Below the pieces are notes generated by a model. That model saw nothing but the letters and a program-made list of their open reading frames with translations. It was not told the DNA's origin and searched no databases. A program made the position numbers and the translations under genes. Shown one piece after another: positions 12,501 to 21,175 of a stretch of DNA of 64,000 nt. Position 1 is the first letter of the stretch. Each line of letters begins with the position of its first letter. This DNA comes from Watersipora subatra (lineage: Eukaryota; Bryozoa; Gymnolaemata; Cheilostomatida; Watersiporidae), in assembly GCF_963576615.1 (NCBI RefSeq), contig NC_088717.1, forward strand, positions 57,615,526-57,679,525, written 5' to 3'.

Positions 12501-14847
12501 AACGTCATGGCCTACCACCATTAGAAGCCTAGCGCCTATTAACTAGCTCACTGGAATTACTAGCTTACTAGCTCAGAATTAGTAAACTAACTAGTTCACT
12601 AGCTTACTTAGTTTGTAAGCTGATTTTTAACACCCGGGCAACGCCGGAAGACAAAGCTAGTTACTAATAAAGTTCTCTTCACTAATATTTGTCTCAATTG
12701 CTGCCTAGACCTAGCTAAATGATTGAACTGAGAACTACAGATAAAAGTTGCTCTTTTTTGGGCTTTGCCGTCCAACTGTAACTTGCAATCACCTCTATTC
12801 TCAAGTCTCTCAATATTTGCTATAAAGTTCAGTGAAATACTTGTCTCATTTTATAACTAGCCGGTAGAGTATGGTGTCTAGAGTATTTTAAATATTATAG
12901 ATTTTTAAGTAAAAGTATAAAAACTGATAGAAACTAAACATAAAATAAACTTTAAATTATGTGCATAGTAAGTTACACTAAAGATCTCTATTAGTCATTT
13001 TACTACATCACCTATCTATTTTATCTCCTGTGTTACTACGGCTAGACATCAATTTATTTCTTTAACATAGACAAACTTTAACAATGGAAGCCTATTTTTT
13101 ATTGCTTAATACCTAATTAATTTGATATGTTAAATTGAGTTTTTTGCATAGCTTTGTATATAATGCATTTTTTAATGCTATCACATGCAATTACTAGAAT
13201 AAGTTTTTGAAAAATGGAGTGAGGTAAACGAAACACACTGTATTTTAATAAGATTGCACTAACGCGCAATAGTTTTGACGTACCAAGCAAACATAGAAAC
13301 AAATAAACATTGTATTTCAAGTTTTAACTTTTTAATTTAGCTTTTGTAAGTTTGCGAATTTCAAGTTAAAATATTGAATAAACCTTGAATTAGAAATAGT
13401 TCTTACAGAATAAACCTTGAATTAGAAATAGTTCTTACAGAATAAACCTCAAAATAGTGATTCACAAAAGTTTCAAACTACTTTTTGCTGCAACAAATAG
13501 ACGCGCAACATGACAATTGTATTCAGTTACTTAAAAAACAACCATATGATTTTTATTACTAAGCATTCACTTTGTTTCTTAATTATACTGTAACTTCTTG
13601 AGAATTAATGTAGGTGAGAATCGGTTTCAGCATAATCAATCCTCTCTCTATACAATGAACCAACGTTTTACTTGCAAAAAGCCGGAAAGAGGTCACAACT
13701 CCATCAAGTCAATGTATGAAACTATTTTTATCAGTGAGTGTAAGTTATACTGTAAATAAAAGACAACCACAGTAATTTTCATAAACATCGGGTTAGTGAC
13801 ACAACAGTTGAAAGAAAAGAAAAAATTATAGCAGGATTTATAGTATGAGAGAATTAAAAACAGAATAACGATTGCAAGATGTACTCAATAAATAGTTTGA
13901 TAAGGTATAGTCTTATTCCACTTCTCAGTCAATCATAGTGTAGGTGAGTATGCAATGACTTTCTGACAATGGCTATCAGAGTTTAGTAATAAAAGGCCTC
14001 TATTGAAAATGTAATGATTGATGGGTTACTTCTAACTGAGTTCAAAGGTCAAGTGGCATCCTTTAGAAAACATCTAATCTATAAAAGCATGATGAAGAAT
14101 GCGTAATACACAAATAAATAGTATAAGGGGAAAGTATCAGATTAACTGTTTAGTTTAAAAGAAGTAGGATGATGTGAAAAATATATTTATGGAGTAAATT
14201 TTGTACAGTTATTAGAAAAGAATATTATACTATGGCAAACAGCAGCTGTGATTGTTGGTACTTTGTATAAATAGGATTATTTTCCATAGAGCAAAGTGGA
14301 CCAGTTTTTAAGTGCTGCGTTTAAAAGGTTTTAATTGAAAACCAAAATACAACTGTATAATCTATGCTTTAGGTGAAGAGCATTGTCAAATCCAACTTTC
14401 TACAAGTAAACATCTACTATGAACGACTACAGCAGGTTACATACGAAGAAGTAGCTCTATATGATGATTACCAATTTGCTTCTGATTTAGGTATGTATAG
14501 ATCTATGATGATGTTAGACATTGGAATGGCTGTAATTAGGTTACGCAATCCTTAATAACGTGACACTGTAAAATTAAAAAATTTGTATTTGTAAATTTAT
14601 CCTAGAGCAAATATTGTTTTTAGGGGCAACTCACTTATGCTGTACAGCGACTACTGAGCTCATTGTCTTTGTGTCTACATATTTGCATTCTTTCTATTTG
14701 TTAGGTGGATCATTTGGACTTTGGGTTGGCTGGTCTATAATCACCATGATAGAGTTCATAGAAGTGCTAATAGATCTGTTGGTATATTTTTGCTTTGGCT
14801 GCTGTGGATACAAGAAATACAAATCCCCTAAAAAACAAAGTATGTAA
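300..14847 (+). CDS. DEG/ENaC family sodium channel subunit, 13 exons, complete
   Basis: This gene encodes a trimeric amiloride-sensitive-type cation channel subunit of the plasma membrane (degenerin/ENaC/ASIC superfamily). The spliced CDS is 2028 nt (675 aa), and all 12 junction phases agree. Visible in order: a long cytosolic N-terminus (1-177), the His-Gly gating motif at 178-179 (THGIPH), TM1 at about 193-213, the post-TM1 motif FPAVTVCN at 236-243, a Cys-rich extracellular domain including the ACYETEFPYS...SWP motif in exon 10, TM2 at about 633-656 with a G-W-S filter at 637-639, and a short Lys-rich C-tail. The start ATG at 300 follows an in-frame TAG. Gating stimulus and ion selectivity cannot be read from sequence; it could be an ASIC-, FaNaC- or degenerin-type subunit. 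The C-tail could be longer, because AAAgtatgt just before the stop resembles a donor site. Family assignment is certain; exact orthology is unknown. Confidence 0.93.
505..1771. other. channel intron 1, nothing recognised
   Basis: Contains only a 26-bp direct duplication at about 1292-1346 (CACTCTTCRCTCACGTTGGT). A minus-strand open frame here has no family features. Confidence 0.5.
1772..1980 (+). CDS. channel exon 2 (aa 69-138)
   Basis: Continues the polar N-terminal cytosolic tail, rich in Asn, Ser, Thr and Gln with no conserved motif. The acceptor is GCTACAG| and the donor CTCAG|GTACAA. Its 209 nt restores phase 0 for exon 3. Confidence 0.75.
2077..2224 (+). CDS. channel exon 3, HG gating motif (aa 139-187)
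   Basis: Carries the conserved pre-TM1 segment, with FTEKTTTHGIPHIYFAT ending the exon. The His-Gly pair at 178-179 (codons at 2194-2199) is the conserved gating motif of the DEG/ENaC family. Acceptor AACAG|, donor ACAG|GTACGC, phase 1. Confidence 0.9.
2722..2871 (+). CDS. channel exon 4, TM1 (aa 188-237)
   Basis: Encodes the first transmembrane helix (about LVWAVVTIAALVALCLHLYL), then SSW and a charged stretch ending in Phe-Pro. I chose the acceptor at 2720-2721 because it has a good pyrimidine tract and joins exon 3 in phase 1. The frame is open further upstream to 2694, but no good acceptor is there. Confidence 0.9.
3601..3787. repeat. 16-17-bp tandem repeat, about 11 copies, channel intron 4
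   Basis: Degenerate units of GAACATTCTATGGTTT and similar. The remaining left part of the intron (2872-3600 and 3788-4680) shows no coding sequence or further array. Confidence 0.88.
4681..5790 (+). repeat. 30-bp minisatellite of 37 units built from the exon 5 acceptor
   Basis: Thirty-seven head-to-tail 30-bp units lie at the end of intron 4. Each consists of TTTCTATTTACAG followed by CTGTCACCGTGTGCAAC. This copies the pyrimidine tract and AG of the true exon 5 acceptor (AG at 5772-5773) and the first 18 exon bases. The first unit is degenerate (GACGG in place of ACAG) and four units carry ACAACT instead of ACAGCT, leaving 32 intact AGs including the genuine one. The array is stop-free in the gene's frame from 4672 to 5937. 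It is also open in other frames because 30 is a multiple of 3, so openness alone does not prove coding use. Confidence 0.97.
5774..5926 (+). CDS. channel exon 5, post-TM1 motif (aa 238-288)
   Basis: Joins exon 4 to complete FPAVTVCNYNTLR, the conserved motif following TM1 in DEG/ENaC channels. The acceptor lies inside the last unit of the 30-bp array, so the biological 5' end of this exon may vary in steps of 30 nt. The donor is AAAAG|GTATGT, phase 1. I annotate the shortest form, which matches family length. Confidence 0.88.
6274..6510 (+). CDS. channel exon 6, extracellular domain (aa 289-367)
   Basis: Part of the extracellular domain, with CSFYGESCESEYF and GNCITFNSG, the conserved Cys-containing segment followed by a G-x-C-x-T/V-F-N motif typical of this family. 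Acceptor CTTTAG|, donor GAGTG|GTGAGT, 237 nt, phase 1 on both sides. Confidence 0.92.
6764..8970. repeat. 23-bp minisatellite, about 95 copies, in channel intron 6
   Basis: The unit is CTAACCTAAAC, then RYG or RTA variants, then CAAGCATGC. Each unit contains the palindrome GCATGC and, on the minus strand, a TTTAGGTTAGG block that resembles telomeric repeats. Variants (CACGCAAG, CATGCAAG, CATACAAG, CACGCGAG) recur in blocks, indicating segmental duplications inside the array. It begins about 250 bp into the intron, so it is not tied to a splice junction. Confidence 0.97.
9213..9376 (+). CDS. channel exon 7, extracellular domain (aa 368-422)
   Basis: Begins with the family motif G-L-x-x-V-x-x-V-E-Q-Y-E-Y (GLSFVIFVEQYEY), then a segment ending in ISVTAQTLVNIGIRK, which corresponds to the palm and beta-ball region of ASIC-type channels. 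Acceptor TTGTAG|, donor AAAG|GTAAAT, ending in phase 0. Confidence 0.92.
9377..10456. other. channel intron 7, nothing recognised
   Basis: AT-rich; a short AACTGTT tandem tract at about 10311-10341 is the only pattern noted. Confidence 0.5.
10457..10543 (+). CDS. channel exon 8 (aa 423-451)
   Basis: A short 87-nt exon containing the conserved YGNC segment (KYGNCTGND), the start of the disulphide-rich thumb. Acceptor TGTCAG|, donor TATCAG|GTATGC. The final exon bases and the donor look like the founding unit of the 47-bp array that follows. Confidence 0.88.
10525..11470. repeat. 47-bp minisatellite, about 19 copies, seeded on exon 8 donor
   Basis: Units read TATATATCATCAG, then GAAGTACAAG|GTATC, then TTTATAATAGTTCTATACT, with a period of 46-48 bp. 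The exon 8 end ACATATATCATCC-AAAGTATCAG|GTATGCTAATAAT aligns with the unit, including the GTAT donor core, so nearly every unit carries a donor-like CAAG|GTATCT. Reading through from exon 8 meets TAA at the third codon, so use of any copied donor would truncate the protein. Confidence 0.93.
11503..11662 (+). CDS. channel exon 9, Cys-rich thumb (aa 452-504)
   Basis: Encodes SQTACLKTCFQRQVAKDCDCY, the C-x(3)-C-x(n)-C-x-C disulphide ladder of the DEG/ENaC thumb, then a segment with an additional Cys (LSVCDDT). Acceptor TTTTAG|, donor TTG|GTGAGT, phase 1. Confidence 0.93.
11824..11957 (+). CDS. channel exon 10, SWP motif (aa 505-549)
   Basis: Contains CDYCHNACYETEFPYSIS and TASWP. The C-x(2)-C-x(3)-C-Y...Y-x(n)-S-x-x-S-W-P arrangement is the clearest signature of DEG/ENaC channels before TM2. 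Acceptor CTTGCAG|, donor TTTA|GTATGT, ending in phase 0. Confidence 0.95.
12190..12309 (+). CDS. channel exon 11 (aa 550-589)
   Basis: Forty codons of polar sequence (DDLIVDLISNYPDLM...) forming the variable thumb/palm insert before the terminal palm strands. Acceptor TTTTTAAG|, donor GAACAA|GTAAGT, phase 0 on both sides. Confidence 0.82.
12310..14372. other. channel intron 11: small repeats only
   Basis: Holds a (TA)n tract at 12389-12414 and a fragment with ACCCGGGCAACGCCGG at about 12630, which also occurs at about 51130 and, inverted and diverged, at about 55070 (an interspersed repeat end). A 32-bp direct duplication lies at about 13376-13450. No extra coding exon is supported. Confidence 0.6.
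14373..14490 (+). CDS. channel exon 12 (aa 590-628)
   Basis: Encodes the terminal palm strand leading to TM2, including VNIYYERLQQVTYEE and DDYQFASDLG, matching the family's F/Y-x(n)-Y-x(n)-LLSDIGG region. Acceptor CTTTAG|, donor TTTAG|GTATGT, phase 1. Confidence 0.92.
14705..14847 (+). CDS. channel exon 13, TM2 and stop (aa 629-675)
   Basis: Encodes GGSFGLWVGWSIITMIEF followed by a hydrophobic helix and a cytosolic FGCCGYKKYK tail ending at TAA 14845-14847. The selectivity-filter triplet is Gly637-Trp638-Ser639, with Trp (TGG at 14731-14733) where many family members have a small residue. Acceptor TTTGTTAG|. Confidence 0.93.
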
Positions 14848-15089
14848 TGTACTGTGGCAGCATTTAATCTGTTGCTTGGACGATGCCTTATAACTTTGCA
14901 ATACGCTTTTTGCGTTTTATTACCTCGACTATCAATTACATTTTTCTATTTATTATATCTTTTTATCCCAAAACTTGCAATTCTATTGCCAGTTCAATCT
15001 ACTTACAATCATAAAATTTGTTACTTGACCTTTAACCTTGGCCTTATTTTCAACTACTTTAATATTTTTAGAAAAAATTATATGTCATC

Positions 15090-15095
15090 AATAAA
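15090..15095 (+). terminator. polyadenylation signal AATAAA for channel gene
   Basis: A canonical AATAAA lies 243 bp after the channel stop codon, on the coding strand. It is a reasonable 3' end signal but the cleavage site is inferred. Confidence 0.5.
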
Positions 15096-18000
15096 GATTT
15101 TATTCAATAGCAACACTGTTAAGCTTAATCATGCGAATTATATCATCTGTATTAAGACAGAACAAGTGGAGACAACATTGAACTAACCCAAGAGAGACAT
15201 GACTTGATACAAGAGACACCCGTGGCTCACCATAAACCTCATAAGTTCCTTGACTGCCATGAGTGACTGTGATTGCTTAGAGCTATCCCCCCCGTCCGTG
15301 CTTAGAGCTAATGCTTGCTCAGTGCTCATATTCAAACCTTCATTTCTGTGTAAATTTTTCGAACTCTGTTAGCTAATTCTTTTCTATTATTACAATTATA
15401 GTGACAATTATCGTTGTAATTGTTTTTTTGCGATTTGGCTCTGAGCTGATGATTATTCGCTCAAGTGCTGCTTCTTGTCTTCCTTTGTGACTTACTGATT
15501 TGTTTAATGCTGCTCTCTGATTTGCTCATGTTTCTGTAACAAATGTTGTTCAAATTCTAACCATTCTGATTTGTTATGAGCGTCATCCATATTTATTCTG
15601 ATTTCATTCATTTTTATTTAGACAATTTAATCCAATCTACGAGCTGGTTAGGAGAGAGTTGTCTCATCATTAAAAATATATTCATTTGACATCAATAGTG
15701 AATAATTTATGTAACACATGGCTATCAACACTACATTGAAGTTATGGTTTGTAAGACTAAAATTTTAATTAATAATAAATATAATTAAATATATGCAATA
15801 AAATAATTTTTTTAATCAATCGAAAAAGTAGAAGCAATAATATATTCACTATTCAACTGGTAAATATTGTTAATAAAAACTAAAGTAATAGCTGCTATGT
15901 CACTCATATCTATAAACAAAATTTAGCAAAAAAATTCCAATCAAGTAGTTTGTGGATTTTCATTTAGAGATCATCCTCTGCATTAACCTAAAGAATTTTG
16001 CGATTTTATGTGTGTTTTATAAATGAATGTGTATATAAATGTGTGAAACAAGCCTTTGTTTTTAGACAAAATGATTTTGAGTAAAATATTGAGGTAAATA
16101 ATTAATTTTATAATCCCTCGTACTCAAAATATGAAAATATGTAAACATACCACAATCAAGGAACAGTATTATCTGCAGCAGACATATAATATTAATAGTT
16201 AACAATTTAAGAATAACAATAATTTAACAACATATTTATGGCGTGTGTAATTTTACCTAATACTTTTAATAAAAAATACCTGAATGGCAATCAAATTAAA
16301 TTGTTGGGTAAATACTTCTTGAACCTGAATTCAAGTATACAAGCTTGCTTCTTTTGGAGTTGTCATTTCGACGCAGATCGCACAAAACGAATGAGACTCG
16401 TGAATGAATTTTGCGATTAAACTGAATCAAAGATTTTAGGTCTCCAACTAGCGATTCCACTAAGCTTCCTTGTAACTGTTTTTGTATAAAACTCTTAATA
16501 GAGGTGTTTGCTCGCTACATCTGATTGGACAGTTAATTTCTTAATGTATGTATTTTTTGCTGTTGAGCATATTTTTCATGATTTTGAAATGAAATGAATA
16601 AAAATAATAATTTTTATTTTAAAATAATTTAAGAACAATATATAAAACAACTACTGTTTTTATATTCTATAATTGTCCCTAACGAATCAATCAACGACGC
16701 CTTGAACAGACCTGTTAGTATATTGCTCGTATTCGATGACCTGGGATGTTTGGTTTCGGTAGTTTCCAATCCTGTAGCTCGTGTCGAATCACTTACGTAA
16801 TTATATGTAGTTATCGTTCAAATTTGGTTGAAACATGGTTTCAAAAATTCTGACTTGTTCGTCAAAGAATGTTTTGTACATATGTGATCACCATGTTTAG
16901 CTTCAAAGCTGAAAAGAAGCAGTCTAATTTGTTGATTAATGAAAGTGTATAATTAGACATTAGCACAGCTCTTTTTTAAGAACAACCAGTTTTTAGTGAC
17001 AAGTGTTCGGTTGTTATAAGGACAAGTTGCTGCCATATGAAGAGTGCAATGATAGTATACCTTTTTCTGTGTGATTGAATATAACCACTTTCTCGTCAAT
17101 AATCTTGGACCGTTGATCACATCAATGATATAAACCCTCGGGGTTGTATATATCATTGATCATATACTGTATAAATTTGTATCAATGAAGGTTTTTGTTG
17201 GTGGGAATTATGTATTTGGGTGTAAATCAACAACACAGCTTGTTAGCGTGAATATTTTTTGGTTATCAGCATACTTTTGTGTTGGATATAATTACAGTCT
17301 ACTGCAGTGACTATTTTGAAAACGTTAATTGCCTGTTAATGACTACATTGGGAAATAAAAAAATTTATTAATAAATAAACTAACTAACTTTAAAAAAAAT
17401 CGAGTGGGCTACATCATTTATATCTACTGTTTTTGTCAGTAGGCTTATTTTATGCACCATGTTTTGTCTATTTTGATTAAATGTGTTACATACAGTTGTG
17501 GCTGCCATGTATATCTCATTTACAGCATAAAATGTCAAGTAATTTATTGCTCCATATGCTTTGTACGTAGAATTTACATATTGTTAAAATGCAGCACACT
17601 TTCAAATATGTTCACAGATTTGAAATCACTTATGTAACTTTTCAAAGTTTTTTTCTTGGGTGACACCCAAAAAGTTAATGGGCTGTTTGGTTTCTTCCAC
17701 CATGTGTTGGTACAAAACTTAGGTTTCAAAATCTAGGAAATATCTTTAGGAAAGTGAACTGTTTTCGCATAGTAGCGGTGTACTAGCTCAAGTTTGACAG
17801 TGCTCTTTAGGAAGACTCATTGTATTTCAGCAACAAGTTAACTAGTTTTGCAAATGACTCGCTCATTTTTTTATAATGGACAAAAACTGAGAGCCAATAA
17901 TCAACTAAACTAAAAAGTTAAATAAGTATTATGTTTCTTGACTTATAGTGCTTTTATGGCGCCCATTGATTCAGCGGTTCTGATTTTAGAAGAAAACATA
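15096..18000. other. intergenic DNA, no gene seen
   Basis: AT-rich with no conserved coding sequence. A short inverted repeat at about 17121-17160 (ATCAATGATATA and its reverse complement around a C/G-rich loop) could form a hairpin. Short open frames here show no family resemblance. Confidence 0.6.
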
Positions 18001-18995
18001 CTGTAAAACCTCTATTTGAACGCCATGGTGTTCCGTTTTTCAAATCTTTTCTAATAGTAGCGTTTTTATTAGAGGTGACGTTCGAATAAAGGATGGTGCT
18101 GTATTTTTCGACGAGCTCATCAAATTTTTGTGAAAATAAATTTAACCTTTTTTGCGGGCGAAACGGTGCTAATGTCGCCTGTTGCTTATAATTATCACTC
18201 TTCTTTGGGCAGAGTGACATTAATGCTGTCAGCCTCAACATTTTTGCTAAACCATTTTTCATTAATATTAGTAAAAGATGGTGCAGTAAATCTCTGCAAT
18301 TTATGCGGCGATTTACTGCACCATTAAACCGAAGGTCTGATGTTCCTTGTTTACCTTGGTCAAAGTATCAGACCGAGTTAAACAAGGAACTAAAGTAAAA
18401 AAATATTACTCGGATACCGTTCGTTAACAAATATTTTGATGATGCCGCTTTAAAAAAAAACAACCGAAAGCTTTAGAGTTAGAAAACGGACATAACGTTT
18501 TTAATTTAAAACATTTACTTTTAAAATTAAGTTAGCCATAATAATGGCTGTTATTGCGTGTTCCTGAAGAGTATGCTCATCACGCATCAAAACGCTGTAA
18601 ATTCTTCAGATAAGATTGAACCACATGGACGAATCTGAAAACAATAGATCAAATTTAGATCTTAGTGACTTCAAATCATAGTGCAGTTCTGGTAATTGTG
18701 ACAATCGATCTTCTCAGGTACATCGTCACTAAAACCGTGGCAACAACTACAGGTACAAAGAAAAAATGGATTGCTATTGATATAACTGAGTCATTATTAG
18801 TACTATTCTGTGGACACTTTTCTACTGATCACGTTATTATTGGTTCGTAAAGATCAAAGAATGTAAAAGTAGTGAGCAAAAAGAGGTGGCATTCAATTGA
18901 AGGGTGACGCTGTATTTTCCAGTCCTCCTATTGCAGTGGTGTTCTGTTAGAGGTGGCGTTCAAATAAAGGTAGCATCTAAATAGAGGTTTTACGG
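18001..18995. mobile_element. TA-flanked TIR element, family CYGTAAAACCTC, copy 1
   Basis: The 995-bp element starts CTGTAAAACCTCTATTT and ends with the inverse AAATAGAGGTTTTACGG, directly flanked by TA on both sides (17999-18000 and 18996-18997). The TA target duplication suggests Tc1/mariner-type mobilisation. It has no transposase ORF and is therefore non-autonomous. The interior has a local hairpin around GTGCAGTAAAT/ATTTACTGCAC at 18281-18321. A second family member lies at 36711. Confidence 0.85.
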
Positions 18996-18997
18996 TA

Positions 18998-21108
18998 GTT
19001 TTCAACTGATCATGTGACAAATATTAAGTGAGTATCTTAGCAGTTTTTATAGCGCCATGTTAGTCATCACTATTCATCTCTACCCATTCACTTAAGACAT
19101 TTTGCTGCTGCTCAATAAACTTTTTTATGAATGTGCATGCTTTTTTTTACCTGAAACATTGAATATCAACCCAAGCTATTGCAGGAGCTTATCAGAAACA
19201 CTCAGTGTGTTGTTCGTTAACAAGTTGAAACAGTTAACCCACTGAGCTCTGCGTAACAAAATTCATAGTATACAATGCTGCACCCAGGCTGACTAACTGT
19301 GATCGTGTGCAGGCCCATTGTACAAGTTTCAAACATGCTTACAAACATGGGGAGCATTGAATATATTTGGTTTCTGTTTTTCCACATCACATCAGCTACA
19401 TATTTGAGTTGAATGACTATCTGTAATAACTGTTTGATGATATTCCATTTCTTGTCTGTTTACATGAATACGCTGCAGAGATTTACTGCACCGTCTTTTA
19501 CTAATATTAGTTTGCTAGGGCTGTATATACTCTTCATTATTTTGGAAAGCATCACACATTTCCCTCTCAGAATTGTATCTAGGGAGTTATACCTCTATAG
19601 TTTTTTCTATGTTTGATTGAAAATATGTTTTGATTTTAGGGTAGTTCGTCTATTTGTTTTAGAATGAAATTGAGTGTTTGCTAGTGTTCAGGACGTTTTC
19701 TAGCCTATGCTGGTGTTTCCCAGTTATATACTAGGGTGTGTTAGTGTTCCCTAGAGCATAACAAAGGGCTATTCACCATTGTTTCAACTTACTTCAGTAC
19801 AAAACTTATGTAATCTTATAAAATTTGTGCTGGCTTCTTGATAACATCAATTGTTAAAATGGCTACTTCAACAGTGTTACATAATCACCAATATATATCT
19901 GAACATTGGTTGACAAGAGAATAGGCGAGTTGTGGAAATGCTGCTAGACAAAGGCTGTATTTAATAGTTCATAAGGCTTTAAGCTGAAGCTCACTGACGA
20001 AATGTTCAAGAAAATTGGGGGCGACAATGCCGGGGCTGACGCTAACACATTTGCATGTATAAGAAGTGCTTGATATTTTCATCTTAGCGTTGATAGGATT
20101 GGCTAGCATATCATTAGCGAGTATGTTTTAAAACCAAATCCGAAATGTGCTGAAAGAAGGTAGTTAAACTTGCAAGAAAAACTGAATTGCTCTAAAATAC
20201 TATGTTGATATTCGGAACCAAAAATTGTTTTATAAGCAAAACTATTAAAAACAAATATTGAAAAATTGTAGAATTCATATTAAAATTGATTTCTATAAAT
20301 GCCAAAAACAAAAGATTATATTGGTGTCTGATGCCTGCAGTGTGTTTCACAGAGCGTTTATCGTAAGACTGATTGCAGTATTAGTTTTCTTTAGACTATT
20401 AGAGTTTCTCACATCTTCTGCTGTCAAGTAATTTCTTGTAACCATAATTCTAATTTCAAGAAGTTAGTAAAATCCACTTGAAGCATGCTATTCATTATCG
20501 TGATCAACTAGCTGGTCATTATTGGCAATTATGCTGCTATGAAGGTGTCATTTTTATTTACAGAACTTTCGTGATTTATTGTCATTTATTGTAGTTATGC
20601 GCATTTTACTTTAATTTCAAATTACTTGAATATAAAATGCATCAAATTGAAATGGTTTGAATATTTATGTTACGGTAACAATTACAAGATACACGGTTTT
20701 GAAGCGAGCTTTGGTTTGCTTTTTTGAATCTTCCAACATTATTAATTTCATTTATTAAACTATCTTGTGTTGGTAATATTTTGAAAGATGTAAGTAGTAA
20801 CCTACATTAAAAATTTACATGTTTGTATTAGTGCGTAATTTCATTAACTGGAAAGCTTTATGATGGATAATTTCAGTGCATGGGAACAGTTTTTTTCGGG
20901 TAACGTTTGACTTTGCAATCAATTTGAAACATTTGAACGGCTATTTTCTCACAAACAGCTTTGAGTGTTTATTTATTGGTGTCTGATTCTTGAAAGAACA
21001 TTTGGAGGAGGCCTTGTCATTTAGCTCTGCATTAACAATGTGAATGTGCTAATAGTTAGCTATACAAAGATGGTCATTGATGATAAGACTGCATTATTTT
21101 GTTCTAGA
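18998..21108. other. intergenic DNA upstream of UBE3A
   Basis: No gene is supported. At 19473-19510 there is a near-perfect 37-bp inverted copy of 18263-18298, which lies inside the adjacent transposon. The UBE3A promoter and non-coding first exon could be in this stretch but no element stands out. Confidence 0.5.
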
Positions 21109-21113
21109 GTGAA

Positions 21114-21175
21114 ATGGAGGTTGATGAACAGGGAGAGGCTTCCGACTCGGCTCTGTCTCCTCTCGAAACCAAACT
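21114..21175 (+). CDS. UBE3A: UBE3A exon 1 coding part (aa 1-20)
   Basis: Begins [20 protein letters not shown]. The ATG lies 5 bases after an acceptor-like GTTCTAG at 21102-21108, so a non-coding 5' exon upstream is likely. The donor CAAACT|GTGAGT ends in phase 2 and joins exon 2 to give Leu. Confidence 0.8.
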
